Below are positions 7,371-15,278 of a DNA stretch of 28,602 nt, piece by piece. The notes beneath the pieces are model-generated. The model saw only the letters and a list, made by a program, of their open reading frames with translations. It did not search any database and was not told the origin of the DNA. Source of the DNA: JACJXF01 sp964349045 (lineage in GTDB: Bacteria > Bacteroidota > Bacteroidia > Bacteroidales > GCA-2748055); contig CAYGFI010000045.1 of the NCBI GenBank assembly GCA_964349045.1, positions 1-28,602 on the forward strand, given 5' to 3'. The position numbers and the translations under genes were made by a program. Each line of letters starts with the position of its first letter. Position 1 is the first letter of the stretch.

Positions 7371-7397
7371 TGCGCAAAGACGCCAGGCACACGAAGG
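7371..7397. repeat. Dispersed GCGCAAAGACGC-type repeat
   Basis: TGCGCAAAGACGCCAGGCAC and the following bases resemble the sequences flanking the RNase R gene (26202-26240 inverted, 28507-28571). They look like members of a short intergenic repeat family of this genome. Confidence 0.4.
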
Positions 7398-7419
7398 AAA
7401 GTGCTATTTGATATAAAGA

Positions 7420-7532
7420 CCTCACCCTAAGTTCCTCTCAGGGGAGAGGGACTTTCTTTGTTCATGGGTTTTTGATAAAAGGAGAACTCAATTATGTTAA
7501 AAACACGTTGGGGAGAAGGGCTGGGGGTGAGG
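7420..7532. repeat. Palindromic intergenic repeat element downstream of lacI
   Basis: A 113-bp stretch begins with CCTCACCC (7420-7427) and ends with its exact inverse GGGTGAGG (7525-7532); the similarity extends inward imperfectly. An inner hairpin, CCTCTC/GGAGAGG, lies near 7434-7449. The form matches the CCTCACCC...GGGTGAGG non-coding repeats common in Bacteroidota genomes. It sits 12 bp past the end of lacI and could act as its transcript end. Confidence 0.5.
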
Positions 7533-7544
7533 CAAAGGATCAGA

Positions 7545-8570
7545 TTATGGGGTATAACTTTTTGTTGACTCCCTGATAACCAGGTCGGTTTTAATCACTT
7601 CTGTGATAGGTTTGAAATTTTCGATGCCGGTTTCAATTCTCCGGAGGAGGATTTTTGCAGCGATTTGTCCCATTTCAAATCCATGCTGACTCACAGTGGT
7701 CATAGGAGGGTCTGTGACGGTTGAAACGAGTCCGTCAGTGAACCCCACAACCGAAATATCTTCAGGAACCCGTTTATTGAGTCTTTTCAAAACTTTCAAA
7801 ACACCGGTTGCAGTAAGATCGTTAACAGCAAAAATGGCATCAGGCGGATTTGTCAGGGCCATTATTATAGGAGTTGTTTCAAGAGCCGCGTTATGAGTAT
7901 CGCATTTCACGATCAGAGTATCATCAACGGTGATTCCGTTTTTTTCAAGAGCTGAGATATAACCCCGCTGACGCAGATATCCTATTTTGAGATTCTGTGG
8001 CGCTGCAAAATGAGCAATACGCCGGCAGCCGGTTTTAATAAGATATTCAACTGCTACAAAGGCTCCATTAAAGTCGTCAACAATTACTTTGTCGGTTTCC
8101 AGTTCATCACATACCCTGTCGAAAAGGACTAAAGGGATCTCGTTATCCATCAACTCATTGAAGTGGGAAAATTTTTTAGTGGTTTTTGAGAGGGAGACCA
8201 GTACACCGTCGACCCGGCTGGCCAAAAGCGCCTGTACATTTAAAACTTCACGTTCGTAGCTTTCATTCGACTGAAAGATCATTACATTATACCCGGCTTT
8301 AATTGCTTCTTCTTCGATACCGGAAATCACGGATGAGAAGAAATGATGCACCATTTCAGGGACGATAACGCCTATGATGTTTGTTTTGCGACTTCTCAGG
8401 CTCAGGGCAACAGCATTAGGTTTATACTTCATTTTTTCAACCAGCTCACGCACCTGATTTTTTGTTTGGGGACTAATGTCGGGATGATCCTTCAGGGCAC
8501 GCGAAACAGTAGATGGAGAAATCCCCAGCTCACGGGCTATGTCTTTTAAGGTGACGGGGTGGGTTTTCAT
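7545..8570 (-). CDS. LacI/GalR-family transcriptional regulator of the maltodextrin locus
   Basis: A 341-aa regulator, full length for the family. Residues 8-26 form the helix-turn-helix (LKDIARELGISPSTVSRAL) and 51-59 the hinge helix (PNAVALSLR) that inserts into the minor groove at the central CG of the operator. From residue 63 on it is a periplasmic-binding-protein-like effector domain (NIIGVIVPEM..., FAVNDLTATGVLKVL, ISVVGFTDG). It lies between the permease/GH65 operon and the Sus genes, and matching operator-like sites stand before both, so it is the probable local regulator, with maltose or a related sugar as effector (inference). Its start codon is only 32 bp from the octamer array; TATCTTTA within that gap on the minus strand could be its -7 box. 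Confidence 0.93.
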   Translation of the reverse strand: MKTHPVTLKDIARELGISPSTVSRALKDHPDISPQTKNQVRELVEKMKYKPNAVALSLRSRKTNIIGVIVPEMVHHFFSSVISGIEEEAIKAGYNVMIFQSNESYEREVLNVQALLASRVDGVLVSLSKTTKKFSHFNELMDNEIPLVLFDRVCDELETDKVIVDDFNGAFVAVEYLIKTGCRRIAHFAAPQNLKIGYLRQRGYISALEKNGITVDDTLIVKCDTHNAALETTPIIMALTNPPDAIFAVNDLTATGVLKVLKRLNKRVPEDISVVGFTDGLVSTVTDPPMTTVSQHGFEMGQIAAKILLRRIETGIENFKPITEVIKTDLVIRESTKSYTP

Positions 8571-8602
8571 TTTACTTAAATCAAGATAAAGATAGTAAAA
8601 AA

Positions 8603-8682
8603 TAGGTAACGAAGTAACGAGGTAATGAAGTAACGAGGTAACGAGGTAACGGGGTAACGAGGTAACGAGGTAACGAATTAAT
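8603..8682. repeat. Left octamer tandem array (10 units of GAGGTAAC)
   Basis: Ten uninterrupted 8-base units in perfect register. The commonest is GAGGTAAC; variants are TAGGTAAC, GAAGTAAC, GAGGTAAT, GGGGTAAC and GAATTAAT, the last being the most diverged. The reverse complement of this unit forms the array on the other side of the four-helix-bundle gene. Confidence 0.95.
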
Positions 8683-8761
8683 GCGGGGAAGAATTTTTTT
8701 TTAAAAGTGAGGCTGATATTTTTTAATTTGTGACATTAAGGGTAAACTAAAATTTAGAAAT

Positions 8762-9121
8762 ATGAGTTTTACAAAATGCCATGAAGACCTGGAAATTTGG
8801 AAATTATCCATAAAGCTTGTTAAAGAAACTTATATTATGACAAGGACATTTCCCGATGAGGAGCGATTCGTCCTTTCTACCCAAATGAGGAGAGCAGCTA
8901 TTTCAGTACCTTCAAACATTGCTGAAGGAGCTGGCCGAAAATCAAAAAAAGAATTCATAAATTTTTTGAGCATTTCGTTGGGTTCTTTAACCGAACTGGA
9001 AACGCAATTCGTAATATCCAGAGAACTTGAATATCTGGATGATTTTGTTGAAATCAAAGCACTTATAAAACGAATCCGGATTATGACATCATCCCTAATC
9101 CACAAACTCTCCTGTTCCTAG
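8762..9121 (+). CDS. Four helix bundle protein (S23 / IVS-encoded protein family)
   Basis: A small all-helical protein of 119 aa, the normal length for the family of four-helix-bundle proteins first found in 23S rRNA intervening sequences and related in fold to the Avd protein of diversity-generating retroelements. The hallmark block is RRAAISVPSNIAEGAGRKS (43-61), followed by KEFINFLSISLGSLTELETQ (63-82). FPDEERFVLSTQMRR precedes it. Standalone members are multicopy in many Bacteroidota and their function is unknown; nucleic-acid binding through the conserved basic face is a reasonable guess. It lies between inverted octamer arrays: the left ends 79 bp upstream of the start and the right begins 5 bp after the stop. 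No reverse transcriptase or rRNA is nearby. Confidence 0.92.
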   Translation: MSFTKCHEDLEIWKLSIKLVKETYIMTRTFPDEERFVLSTQMRRAAISVPSNIAEGAGRKSKKEFINFLSISLGSLTELETQFVISRELEYLDDFVEIKALIKRIRIMTSSLIHKLSCS

Positions 9122-9126
9122 ACGAA

Positions 9127-9303
9127 GTTACCCCGTTACCTTTTAGTCACCGTAGCGCTATCGCAGGTGAGCCCGTTACCCCGTTACCTCGTTACCTTTT
9201 AGTCACCGTAGCGTTCCGCGAGCGCTGAAGCTACTCTGCGGAGGCGCTAGCGCAGGTGAACCCGTTACCCCGTTACCCCGTTACCTCGTTACCTCGTAAC
9301 CTG
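9127..9303. repeat. Right octamer array (GTTACCYY) interrupted by two related hairpin spacers
   Basis: Units of GTTACCCC, GTTACCTC and GTTACCTT occur in blocks of two (9127, 9135), three (9175, 9183, 9191) and four plus one degenerate (9264, 9272, 9280, 9288, 9296). They are the reverse complement of the left array unit. The two spacers both begin TTTTAGTCACCGTAGCG and end CGCAGGTGA followed by RCCC, and are rich in inverted repeats. The second contains about 33 extra GC-rich bases that fold on themselves (CCGC/GCGG, AGCG/CGCT). Confidence 0.9.
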
Positions 9304-9332
9304 CTCCAAAACATACCCACCCCCACCCTATT

Positions 9333-9356
9333 GCAAACGATTGCGGAGTCGATTGC
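9333..9356. promoter_or_regulatory. Predicted LacI-family operator upstream of susC
   Basis: GCAAACGATTGC (9333-9344) is palindromic apart from one position per half and has the central CG of LacI-family operators. It shares 13 exact bases with the site at 7341-7353. A weaker copy, GGAGTCGATTGC (9345-9356), follows directly, so CGATTGCG occurs twice. Confidence 0.55.
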
Positions 9357-9382
9357 GTGGATTTTTAACCATTTGACTCTTG

Positions 9383-9418
9383 TTTTTGTTTACTTCGATA
9401 TAAGAATTGCATAATTTG
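9383..9418 (+). promoter_or_regulatory. Predicted susC promoter
   Basis: TAATTTG (9412-9418) resembles the Bacteroidota -7 element, with TTTTTG (9383-9388) upstream as a loose -33 match at 23-base spacing, slightly longer than usual. A small hairpin, GGATT/AATCC (9425-9438), would lie at the start of the leader. The remaining intergenic sequence to the susC start shows nothing else. Confidence 0.35.
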
Positions 9419-9520
9419 CACCCCGGATTAATAAATCCATTTTTGAAATTTCGGGAAAGTTTCAGAGATCCTGCTAAAAGCTAACCATTAGAAATTAAAG
9501 TAATTCTAAAACATTAATTC

Positions 9521-12475
9521 ATGAAAAGAAAAACTATTATGACTAAACTACTCCTGCTTTTGAGCGGCTTATTTATGGCTTCTGCCATATTTGCTCAGCA
9601 GCGGACATTAACGGGTACCGTTACGGATGCCTCCACCGGTTATCCTCTCCCGGGCGCCACTGTAATAATTAAAGGAACAACCTCAGGTACAGCTACTAAT
9701 GTAACCGGGGTGTTCGAAATATATGGTAAATCAGGTGACATCCTTGTGGTTTCATTTATAGGTTATGAAACCACTGAACAAGTAATCAATGATCAGAATG
9801 AAATTAATTTTCAACTTAATCCTTCAACCTTGAGTGTTGATGAAGTAGTTGTTATCGGATACGGGACTGTTAAAAAGAGTGATGCAACCGGATCAGTTGT
9901 TGCTGTTAGTTCGAAGGATTTTAATAAAGGATATATTACCTCAGCCCAGGATCTCCTGGTTGGTAAAAGTGCGGGAGTGGTTATAACTACAGCAGGAGGG
10001 GCTCCGGGAAGCGGGGCAACCATTAGAATTCGCGGAGGTTCATCGTTGAATGCTTCCAATGATCCTTTAATTATTATCGACGGGGTGCCTATTGATAACA
10101 ACAATATTTCCGGAAGCGGCAACTTTCTGGCTTTTATTAATCCAAACGACATCGAAGCGATGACAGTTCTCAAGGATGCATCTGCAACCGCAATTTATGG
10201 ATCAAGAGCTTCCAATGGAGTAATTATAATTTCTACTAAAAAAGGGAAAGCCGGAAGCGCTATGAAAATTACGTATGATGGAAGCACTTCAATTGCTAAT
10301 GCAATTGAATTTGTTGATGTATATTCAGGTGACCAGCTAAGACAAATTGCATTTGACAACAAGACCTTGTACGGCATTGAAAGCTATAATAAATTCGGTA
10401 ACCAGAATACCAACTGGCAAAAAGAAATATTCCGTACCGCTGTTTCACATGATCACAACCTTGGCATTACCGGTTCTTACAAGATATTACCTTACCGGGT
10501 TTCTGTCGGCTACACCGATCAGGATGGTATTATGAAGAATACTGGTCTGCAAAGAGTAACAGGTTCAATTAGTCTTGATCCGACTTTTCTTGACAACAAA
10601 TTAAAAGTAAGTATAAACGCCAAAGGCATGAATTCAAAATATAACTTTGGTGATGCCGGCGCTCTTGGGTCGGCTGTCAGAATGGATCCAACACAAAAGG
10701 TTAAGGATGGGAATATAAAATCTGACGGTTATTTTCAATGGCCAAATTATGGAGCTAACCTTGGTACACCTAATCCTGTAGAGCAACTGCTTGAAGCAGA
10801 TAATAAGTCAGATGTTAACCGGCTTATCGGTAATGTTCAGCTTAATTACAGGTTTTCTGCTATCCCTGAACTAAATGCAAATTTAAACCTGGCAACTGAC
10901 TATACCGAGAGTACAGGTTACAATAACCGTCCTCCAACTTCTCCCTCAACTCTTACAAGTCCTTATTGGGGAAGACTTTCCAATTACTCAGGAAAGAATT
11001 ATAATAACCTTCTTGATTTTTATCTGAATTATTCAAAAAATCTCGAAAGGATCAGTAGTAGAATTGATCTTACAGCAGGTTATTCATGGCAACACTTTAA
11101 CCGTGAAGGGAATAGTTTTACCCAGGGATACCATTATCCTGGTGAAACTTTTCAAACCGAAAAGTCATCTTTTATTACAGAGAACTATTTAGTTTCTTTC
11201 TTTGGGCGACTGAATTACTCTATCATGGAAAAGTACCTGTTTACTGCAACGATTCGTGATGATGGTTCATCCCGCTTTGCAGAAGGAAACCAATGGGGTT
11301 TATTCCCTTCAGCAGCATTTGCATGGAAAATAAAACAGGAATCCTTTCTCAGGGAGGTTGATGTCCTTTCTGAGTTAAAACTCAGGATAAGCTGGGGGGT
11401 TACCGGTCAGCAGGATATCGGGAATGATTATCCTGCCCAGGCGCGGTATATTACTTCTTCAATAGGTTCTTATTATTATATCGGGGGAAAATATCTGCCA
11501 ACTTTGCGTCCAAGCGCTTACGATCCTGATATAAAATGGGAGGAAACAACCACTCAGAATTTAGGGTTGGATTTTGGTTTGGCCAAAGACCGGATCACAG
11601 GTACAGTTGATGTTTATAAACGCGTTACCGAAAACCTGCTGAACACAGTTACCATTCCCAGTGGAAGTAACTTCTCCAATACCTTGCTGACAAACGTCGG
11701 CAGTCTTGAAAATCAGGGCGCTGAAATTTCTTTGAATCTGATTCCCATTTCCACTAAAGACATGTCTTTAATGCTTGGATTTAACGTTTCTTACAATCAG
11801 AATAAAATAACCAAATTACTAATCACAGATGACCCTGATTATATTGGTGTTCTGTATGGTGATGCATTTACCGGTCAGAAACAGGTATCAAGAGTAAACT
11901 ATCCCGCATATTCATATTTCCTGAATAAGCAGGTCTATGACGTTACGGGCAACCCAATCGAAGGCTTGTATGTGGACCTTTCCGGTGAAGGAGGGGCTGT
12001 TAACGGAGATAATGACGATAAATATATTTATCATAACCCATCGCCTGATTACCTTGTTGGATTCTCAGCACGGTTTAACTACAAGAACTTTGACATATCC
12101 GCAACTTCCCGCGGAAGTATCGGTAACTATGTTTATAACCAGGTGGCGGCCGGCGCCTCCTATGATCAGATGTACACAATCGGATATTGGCACAATGAGC
12201 CTACCTACCTGACAGATACAAAATTTGTGAAACGTCAGTTTACCAGTGACTATTTTGTTGAAAATGCTTCATTCTTTAAAATTGACAATGTAAGCGCGGG
12301 TTATCTTTTCGAAGAAGTGGTTGACAAACTAAGCGCCCGGGTCAGCTTTACTGTTCAGAACCTTTTGACTGTTACAAAATACAGGGGTATTGACCCGGAG
12401 GTGGCAGGGGGAATTGATAACAACTTTTATCCCAGGCCCCGTACTTTTATGCTGGGTGTTAATTTAACATTTTAA
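9521..12475 (+). CDS. susC: SusC-family TonB-dependent outer-membrane transporter
   Basis: Outer-membrane importer for oligosaccharides (984 aa) that works as a pair with SusD and is energised by TonB. Order of domains: signal peptide (1-25, ...ASAIFA/QQ), carboxypeptidase-regulatory-like beta domain (about 28-100), TonB box DEVVVIGYGTVK (107-118), plug domain with GKSAGVVITTAGGAPGSG and IRIRGGSS and YGSRASNGVIIISTKKG, then a beta-barrel ending in an aromatic residue (...NLTF). The length is normal for the family. susD starts 19 bp downstream, followed by SusE- and SusF-like genes and two GH13 enzymes, so alpha-glucans (maltodextrins) are the likely cargo. The start at 9521 is preferred because a signal peptide follows; Met7 is a possible alternative. 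Confidence 0.96.
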   Translation: MKRKTIMTKLLLLLSGLFMASAIFAQQRTLTGTVTDASTGYPLPGATVIIKGTTSGTATNVTGVFEIYGKSGDILVVSFIGYETTEQVINDQNEINFQLNPSTLSVDEVVVIGYGTVKKSDATGSVVAVSSKDFNKGYITSAQDLLVGKSAGVVITTAGGAPGSGATIRIRGGSSLNASNDPLIIIDGVPIDNNNISGSGNFLAFINPNDIEAMTVLKDASATAIYGSRASNGVIIISTKKGKAGSAMKITYDGSTSIANAIEFVDVYSGDQLRQIAFDNKTLYGIESYNKFGNQNTNWQKEIFRTAVSHDHNLGITGSYKILPYRVSVGYTDQDGIMKNTGLQRVTGSISLDPTFLDNKLKVSINAKGMNSKYNFGDAGALGSAVRMDPTQKVKDGNIKSDGYFQWPNYGANLGTPNPVEQLLEADNKSDVNRLIGNVQLNYRFSAIPELNANLNLATDYTESTGYNNRPPTSPSTLTSPYWGRLSNYSGKNYNNLLDFYLNYSKNLERISSRIDLTAGYSWQHFNREGNSFTQGYHYPGETFQTEKSSFITENYLVSFFGRLNYSIMEKYLFTATIRDDGSSRFAEGNQWGLFPSAAFAWKIKQESFLREVDVLSELKLRISWGVTGQQDIGNDYPAQARYITSSIGSYYYIGGKYLPTLRPSAYDPDIKWEETTTQNLGLDFGLAKDRITGTVDVYKRVTENLLNTVTIPSGSNFSNTLLTNVGSLENQGAEISLNLIPISTKDMSLMLGFNVSYNQNKITKLLITDDPDYIGVLYGDAFTGQKQVSRVNYPAYSYFLNKQVYDVTGNPIEGLYVDLSGEGGAVNGDNDDKYIYHNPSPDYLVGFSARFNYKNFDISATSRGSIGNYVYNQVAAGASYDQMYTIGYWHNEPTYLTDTKFVKRQFTSDYFVENASFFKIDNVSAGYLFEEVVDKLSARVSFTVQNLLTVTKYRGIDPEVAGGIDNNFYPRPRTFMLGVNLTF

Positions 12476-12494
12476 TATTCAAACAATATAAGAT

Positions 12495-14117
12495 ATGAAT
12501 AAGCGAATTCTGATATTTGGAATTATTCTTTCATCCCTGATGATAACATCATGTTTGAAGGATTTAGATGTAAAACCCCAGGATCCCAATACTATTTTAG
12601 CAGGCAACTTAAGTGATGATCCTGTTTATATGAAACAAGTCCTTGGGAAAATATATGCAAGTTTTATAATCAGCGGACAAGGAAGTAACGGGGGAGATGA
12701 TATCACGGCTTCTGACGGAAACTTCTTTACTACCACCCGCGCACTCTGGAATCTTCAGGAAATCACTACTGATGAAGCGATTTGCGGTTGGGGTGATGTG
12801 GGTATTGCAGATTTAAATACTCAAACATGGAGCCCGAGTAATCCTTTTCTTACCGCTTTATTTCAAAGGTTAAGTTTGAGTATAACCTATGCAAATGATT
12901 TTATTAAATTCACCAGGGGTAACACAGACCCTGATGTAATGCGATATAACGCTGAAGCAAGATTTTTAAGAGCATTGTCGTATTATTGGGCAATTGATCT
13001 CTTCGGGCAGTTCCCTTTTACAACTGATGCAGATGGTGTCGGGAAGTTTTTCCCTGAAATTAAAAGCAGAACCGAGATTTTCAGCTACATCGAATCCGAA
13101 CTTAAGGAAATTCAGTATCTGCTTGGAGAGCCTAAATTCTCTTATCCACAGGCTGATAAAGCCGCTTCGTGGATGTTACTGGCAAGACTTTATCTTAATG
13201 CTGAAGTTTACACCGGGACTCCGAAATGGGATAGCTGCAGAACTTATTGTAATAAAGTGATTAACAGCGGGGAGTATTCGTTAGCCGATAATTACAGACA
13301 AAACTTCAGCGCAGACAATGATGGCATTCAAAATCCTGAAATGATTTTTGCATGGGCCCAGGATGGGACGTATATTCAGGGTTATGTTGGAACTACATTT
13401 GTTATTGAATCGTGCAGTGATTCAAAGTATATCAGGGCTGAGGATTATCATGGATTAACATCCAATACGAACTGGAACGGAAACAGGGCCAGGGTAGAAT
13501 TTATGAATGTACTGGTCGACACACTGGCAACTTACGGAAATGTTCCTGTTCCTGCAAGTGATACCATTTTTGCTCAATGTCCTGATAAGAGAGTGTTCCT
13601 TAGGATGAAAAAGAGCATGGATATTCCAAGCGCTTCCTCCAGCGGAGACTATGGAATTGGGGTTTATAAGTTTACTGCAAGGAATTCAGATGGTAGTCTT
13701 CCTGTAACCTATAACAATGCTTATGCATGTACTGATTTTCCAATTTTCCGTTATGCTGATGCTTTACTGATGAGAGCCGAAGCATTACACAGATTAGGGG
13801 ATGATGATAATGCCGTTCTCGACATTAATAAAATAAGAGAACGCGCTTTTGGTGATGAATCCGGGAATATTACAGCAGGTGAAATTACCGATGAGCTTCT
13901 ATTGAATGAGCGCGGTAAGGAATTTTATTATGAAGCTCAAAGACGTACGGACCTGGTTCGTTTCGGAAAGTTTACAAACGGAAATTATAATTGGACATGG
14001 AAAGGTGGTATACACAAGGGTACAAATACCAGCAGCCATATGAATATCTTCCCTGTTCCGGGGGATGAAGTTTCAGCCAATCCAAATTATAAAGGTCTTA
14101 ACAACCCTGGTTACTAA
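12495..14117 (+). CDS. susD: SusD/RagB-family surface glycan-binding lipoprotein
   Basis: Surface lipoprotein of 540 aa that caps SusC and binds the incoming glycan. The signal peptide ends in a lipobox, MITSC, with lipidated Cys20, followed by LKDLD, whose charged residues resemble the Bacteroidota surface-export signal. SusD-type helical/TPR-like features are visible in RFLRALSYYWAIDLFGQFPF (mid-N region), ADKAASWMLLARLYLNAEVY, and near the C-terminus PIFRYADALLMRAEAL with LLNERGKEFYYEAQRRTDLVRFG. It starts 19 bp after susC and is followed 19 bp later by the SusE-like gene, indicating one transcript. The placement next to GH13 enzymes supports starch-like ligands; the ligand is not proved by sequence. 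Confidence 0.95.
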   Translation: MNKRILIFGIILSSLMITSCLKDLDVKPQDPNTILAGNLSDDPVYMKQVLGKIYASFIISGQGSNGGDDITASDGNFFTTTRALWNLQEITTDEAICGWGDVGIADLNTQTWSPSNPFLTALFQRLSLSITYANDFIKFTRGNTDPDVMRYNAEARFLRALSYYWAIDLFGQFPFTTDADGVGKFFPEIKSRTEIFSYIESELKEIQYLLGEPKFSYPQADKAASWMLLARLYLNAEVYTGTPKWDSCRTYCNKVINSGEYSLADNYRQNFSADNDGIQNPEMIFAWAQDGTYIQGYVGTTFVIESCSDSKYIRAEDYHGLTSNTNWNGNRARVEFMNVLVDTLATYGNVPVPASDTIFAQCPDKRVFLRMKKSMDIPSASSSGDYGIGVYKFTARNSDGSLPVTYNNAYACTDFPIFRYADALLMRAEALHRLGDDDNAVLDINKIRERAFGDESGNITAGEITDELLLNERGKEFYYEAQRRTDLVRFGKFTNGNYNWTWKGGIHKGTNTSSHMNIFPVPGDEVSANPNYKGLNNPGY

Positions 14118-14136
14118 CACTTAAATCTTTTGAAAA

Positions 14137-15165
14137 ATGAAGAAGACATTTAATATAATATTAGCATTCATTGGGTTGATCGGTATTTTATCTTCCTGCG
14201 AGAAGGATGAAACAAAAGTTATTATGTCGGCCGACCCGATTGCTCCGACGCTTTTAACAATTCCTGACCTTACACTTCAAAGGTCTAAGGGTTTGGATAC
14301 TCTGATTTTTGTTGGCACACCTGTTAACCCGGGCTTTACTGCCTCAGCAAATTATTTTCTTGAGGCATGTGCAGCAGGAAATAATTTTAAAGACGCTGTG
14401 GTAATCTACTCGGGTATTCAGGATGTTATGATCAAAATATCCGTAAGTGATCTTAATGGAATTTTGCTTAAAAAATTCCCTGCCGACCAGGTCTCCTCTC
14501 TGGATTTCCGGATCCGATCTGTTTTGGTCGTTGATGCAGGAACAGGCGCTCTGGGCACAAGTACTAAACCCCTTGAGTATAATTCCGCGGTTACTAATGC
14601 AAATGTTACCCTTTATGGTTTGCCCCGCCTGGATTTAATGGATTCCGGGATAACTCAAAAAATCGAGTCGGCTTTGGGTGATGGGAAATATACAGGGCTT
14701 GTTAAACTTGATGCTTCAATGCCATTTACTTTGAAAGACCCTGATACGGAGGTTGTTTACGGCATTGATGGTGCAGCTCTTAAGGTCGACGGTACAGGTA
14801 TACTTGCAGGTGCAAGCGGATGGTATAAATTATCTGTTGATGTAGAAGCCCTTACCTACGTAATGGGCGCAAACATGATAGGCCTTGTAGGTTCTGCCAC
14901 GCCTAATGCCTGGGATTCTCCTGACCAGAAAATGGATTATGATGCCCAGACAGGAACCTGGAATATTACTCTGGACCTGATCAACGGAGATATAAAATTC
15001 AGACTTAACGATGGCTGGGCGTGGAATTTAGGCGGTACCGCTGGAAGTTTAACGCACGATGGACCTAATATCCCCGTCACTGCAGGTAATTATACAATTT
15101 CACTAACGATCACAAACGAAACCCAGGGTACTGAATCCGGGACTTTTAGTATAGTTAAAAACTAG
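14137..15165 (+). CDS. susE: SusE-like starch-binding lipoprotein
   Basis: Lipoprotein of 342 aa with lipobox ILSSC (Cys21) and a charged EKDE stretch after it. The N-terminal part (about 30-150) resembles the SusE immunoglobulin-like domain, with the TLLTIPDLTLQRSKGLDTLIFVGTP region. The C-terminal part (about 245-342) is a SusE/SusF-type carbohydrate-binding module starting GLVGSATPNAWDSPDQKM, with Trp residues in NDGWAWNLGG that would stack on alpha-glucan. The same module is repeated in the next gene. In Bacteroides thetaiotaomicron SusE helps to hold starch at the surface; that role is assumed here by family and position between susD and a SusF-like gene. It is somewhat shorter than the classical SusE of about 390 aa. 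Two hairpins lie between it and the next gene. Confidence 0.85.
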   Translation: MKKTFNIILAFIGLIGILSSCEKDETKVIMSADPIAPTLLTIPDLTLQRSKGLDTLIFVGTPVNPGFTASANYFLEACAAGNNFKDAVVIYSGIQDVMIKISVSDLNGILLKKFPADQVSSLDFRIRSVLVVDAGTGALGTSTKPLEYNSAVTNANVTLYGLPRLDLMDSGITQKIESALGDGKYTGLVKLDASMPFTLKDPDTEVVYGIDGAALKVDGTGILAGASGWYKLSVDVEALTYVMGANMIGLVGSATPNAWDSPDQKMDYDAQTGTWNITLDLINGDIKFRLNDGWAWNLGGTAGSLTHDGPNIPVTAGNYTISLTITNETQGTESGTFSIVKN

Positions 15166-15180
15166 AATGAATTGATTAAG

Positions 15181-15224
15181 GGTTTGCGCTGCATATTTAG
15201 AGCGACGCGAACCTTTTGAAGGTT
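15181..15224 (+). promoter_or_regulatory. Two mutually exclusive hairpins between susE and the susF-like gene
   Basis: GGTTTGCGCTGC (15181-15192) can pair with GAGCGACGCGAACC (15200-15213) with one mismatch and wobble pairs. AACCTT (15210-15215) can pair with AAGGTT (15219-15224). Both use bases 15210-15213, so they cannot form together. No T-run follows, so this is not a plain terminator; it may tune or process the transcript. Confidence 0.4.
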
Positions 15225-15278
15225 TAAAAAACCAAAATCGATATTCCAAATGATCCAAAAAAATTAAAAAATTTATCC

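Larger units (their letters stand above)
8603..9303 (+). mobile_element. Candidate element: four-helix-bundle gene enclosed by inverted octamer arrays
   Basis: A left array of GAGGTAAC units, a 119-aa four-helix-bundle gene and a right array of GTTACCTC-type units form a 0.7-kb block inserted between lacI and susC, splitting what would otherwise be a simple divergent regulator/susC layout. A transcript across it could pair its ends over tens of bases. S23-type genes inside 23S rRNA intervening sequences are enclosed by a comparable stem. No transposase or clear target duplication is visible, so mobility is inference. Confidence 0.4.

Noticed and set aside
8762..9121. Avd protein of a diversity-generating retroelement
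   Set aside because: No reverse transcriptase, template repeat or variable repeat is visible nearby; the protein fits the generic four-helix-bundle family.
8603..9303. CRISPR array
   Set aside because: The repeat period is 8 bases with no unique spacers of 25-40 bases between constant repeats, and no cas genes are present.
15181..15224. Known riboswitch
   Set aside because: The structure is small, intra-operonic and matches no riboswitch core I can recognise.
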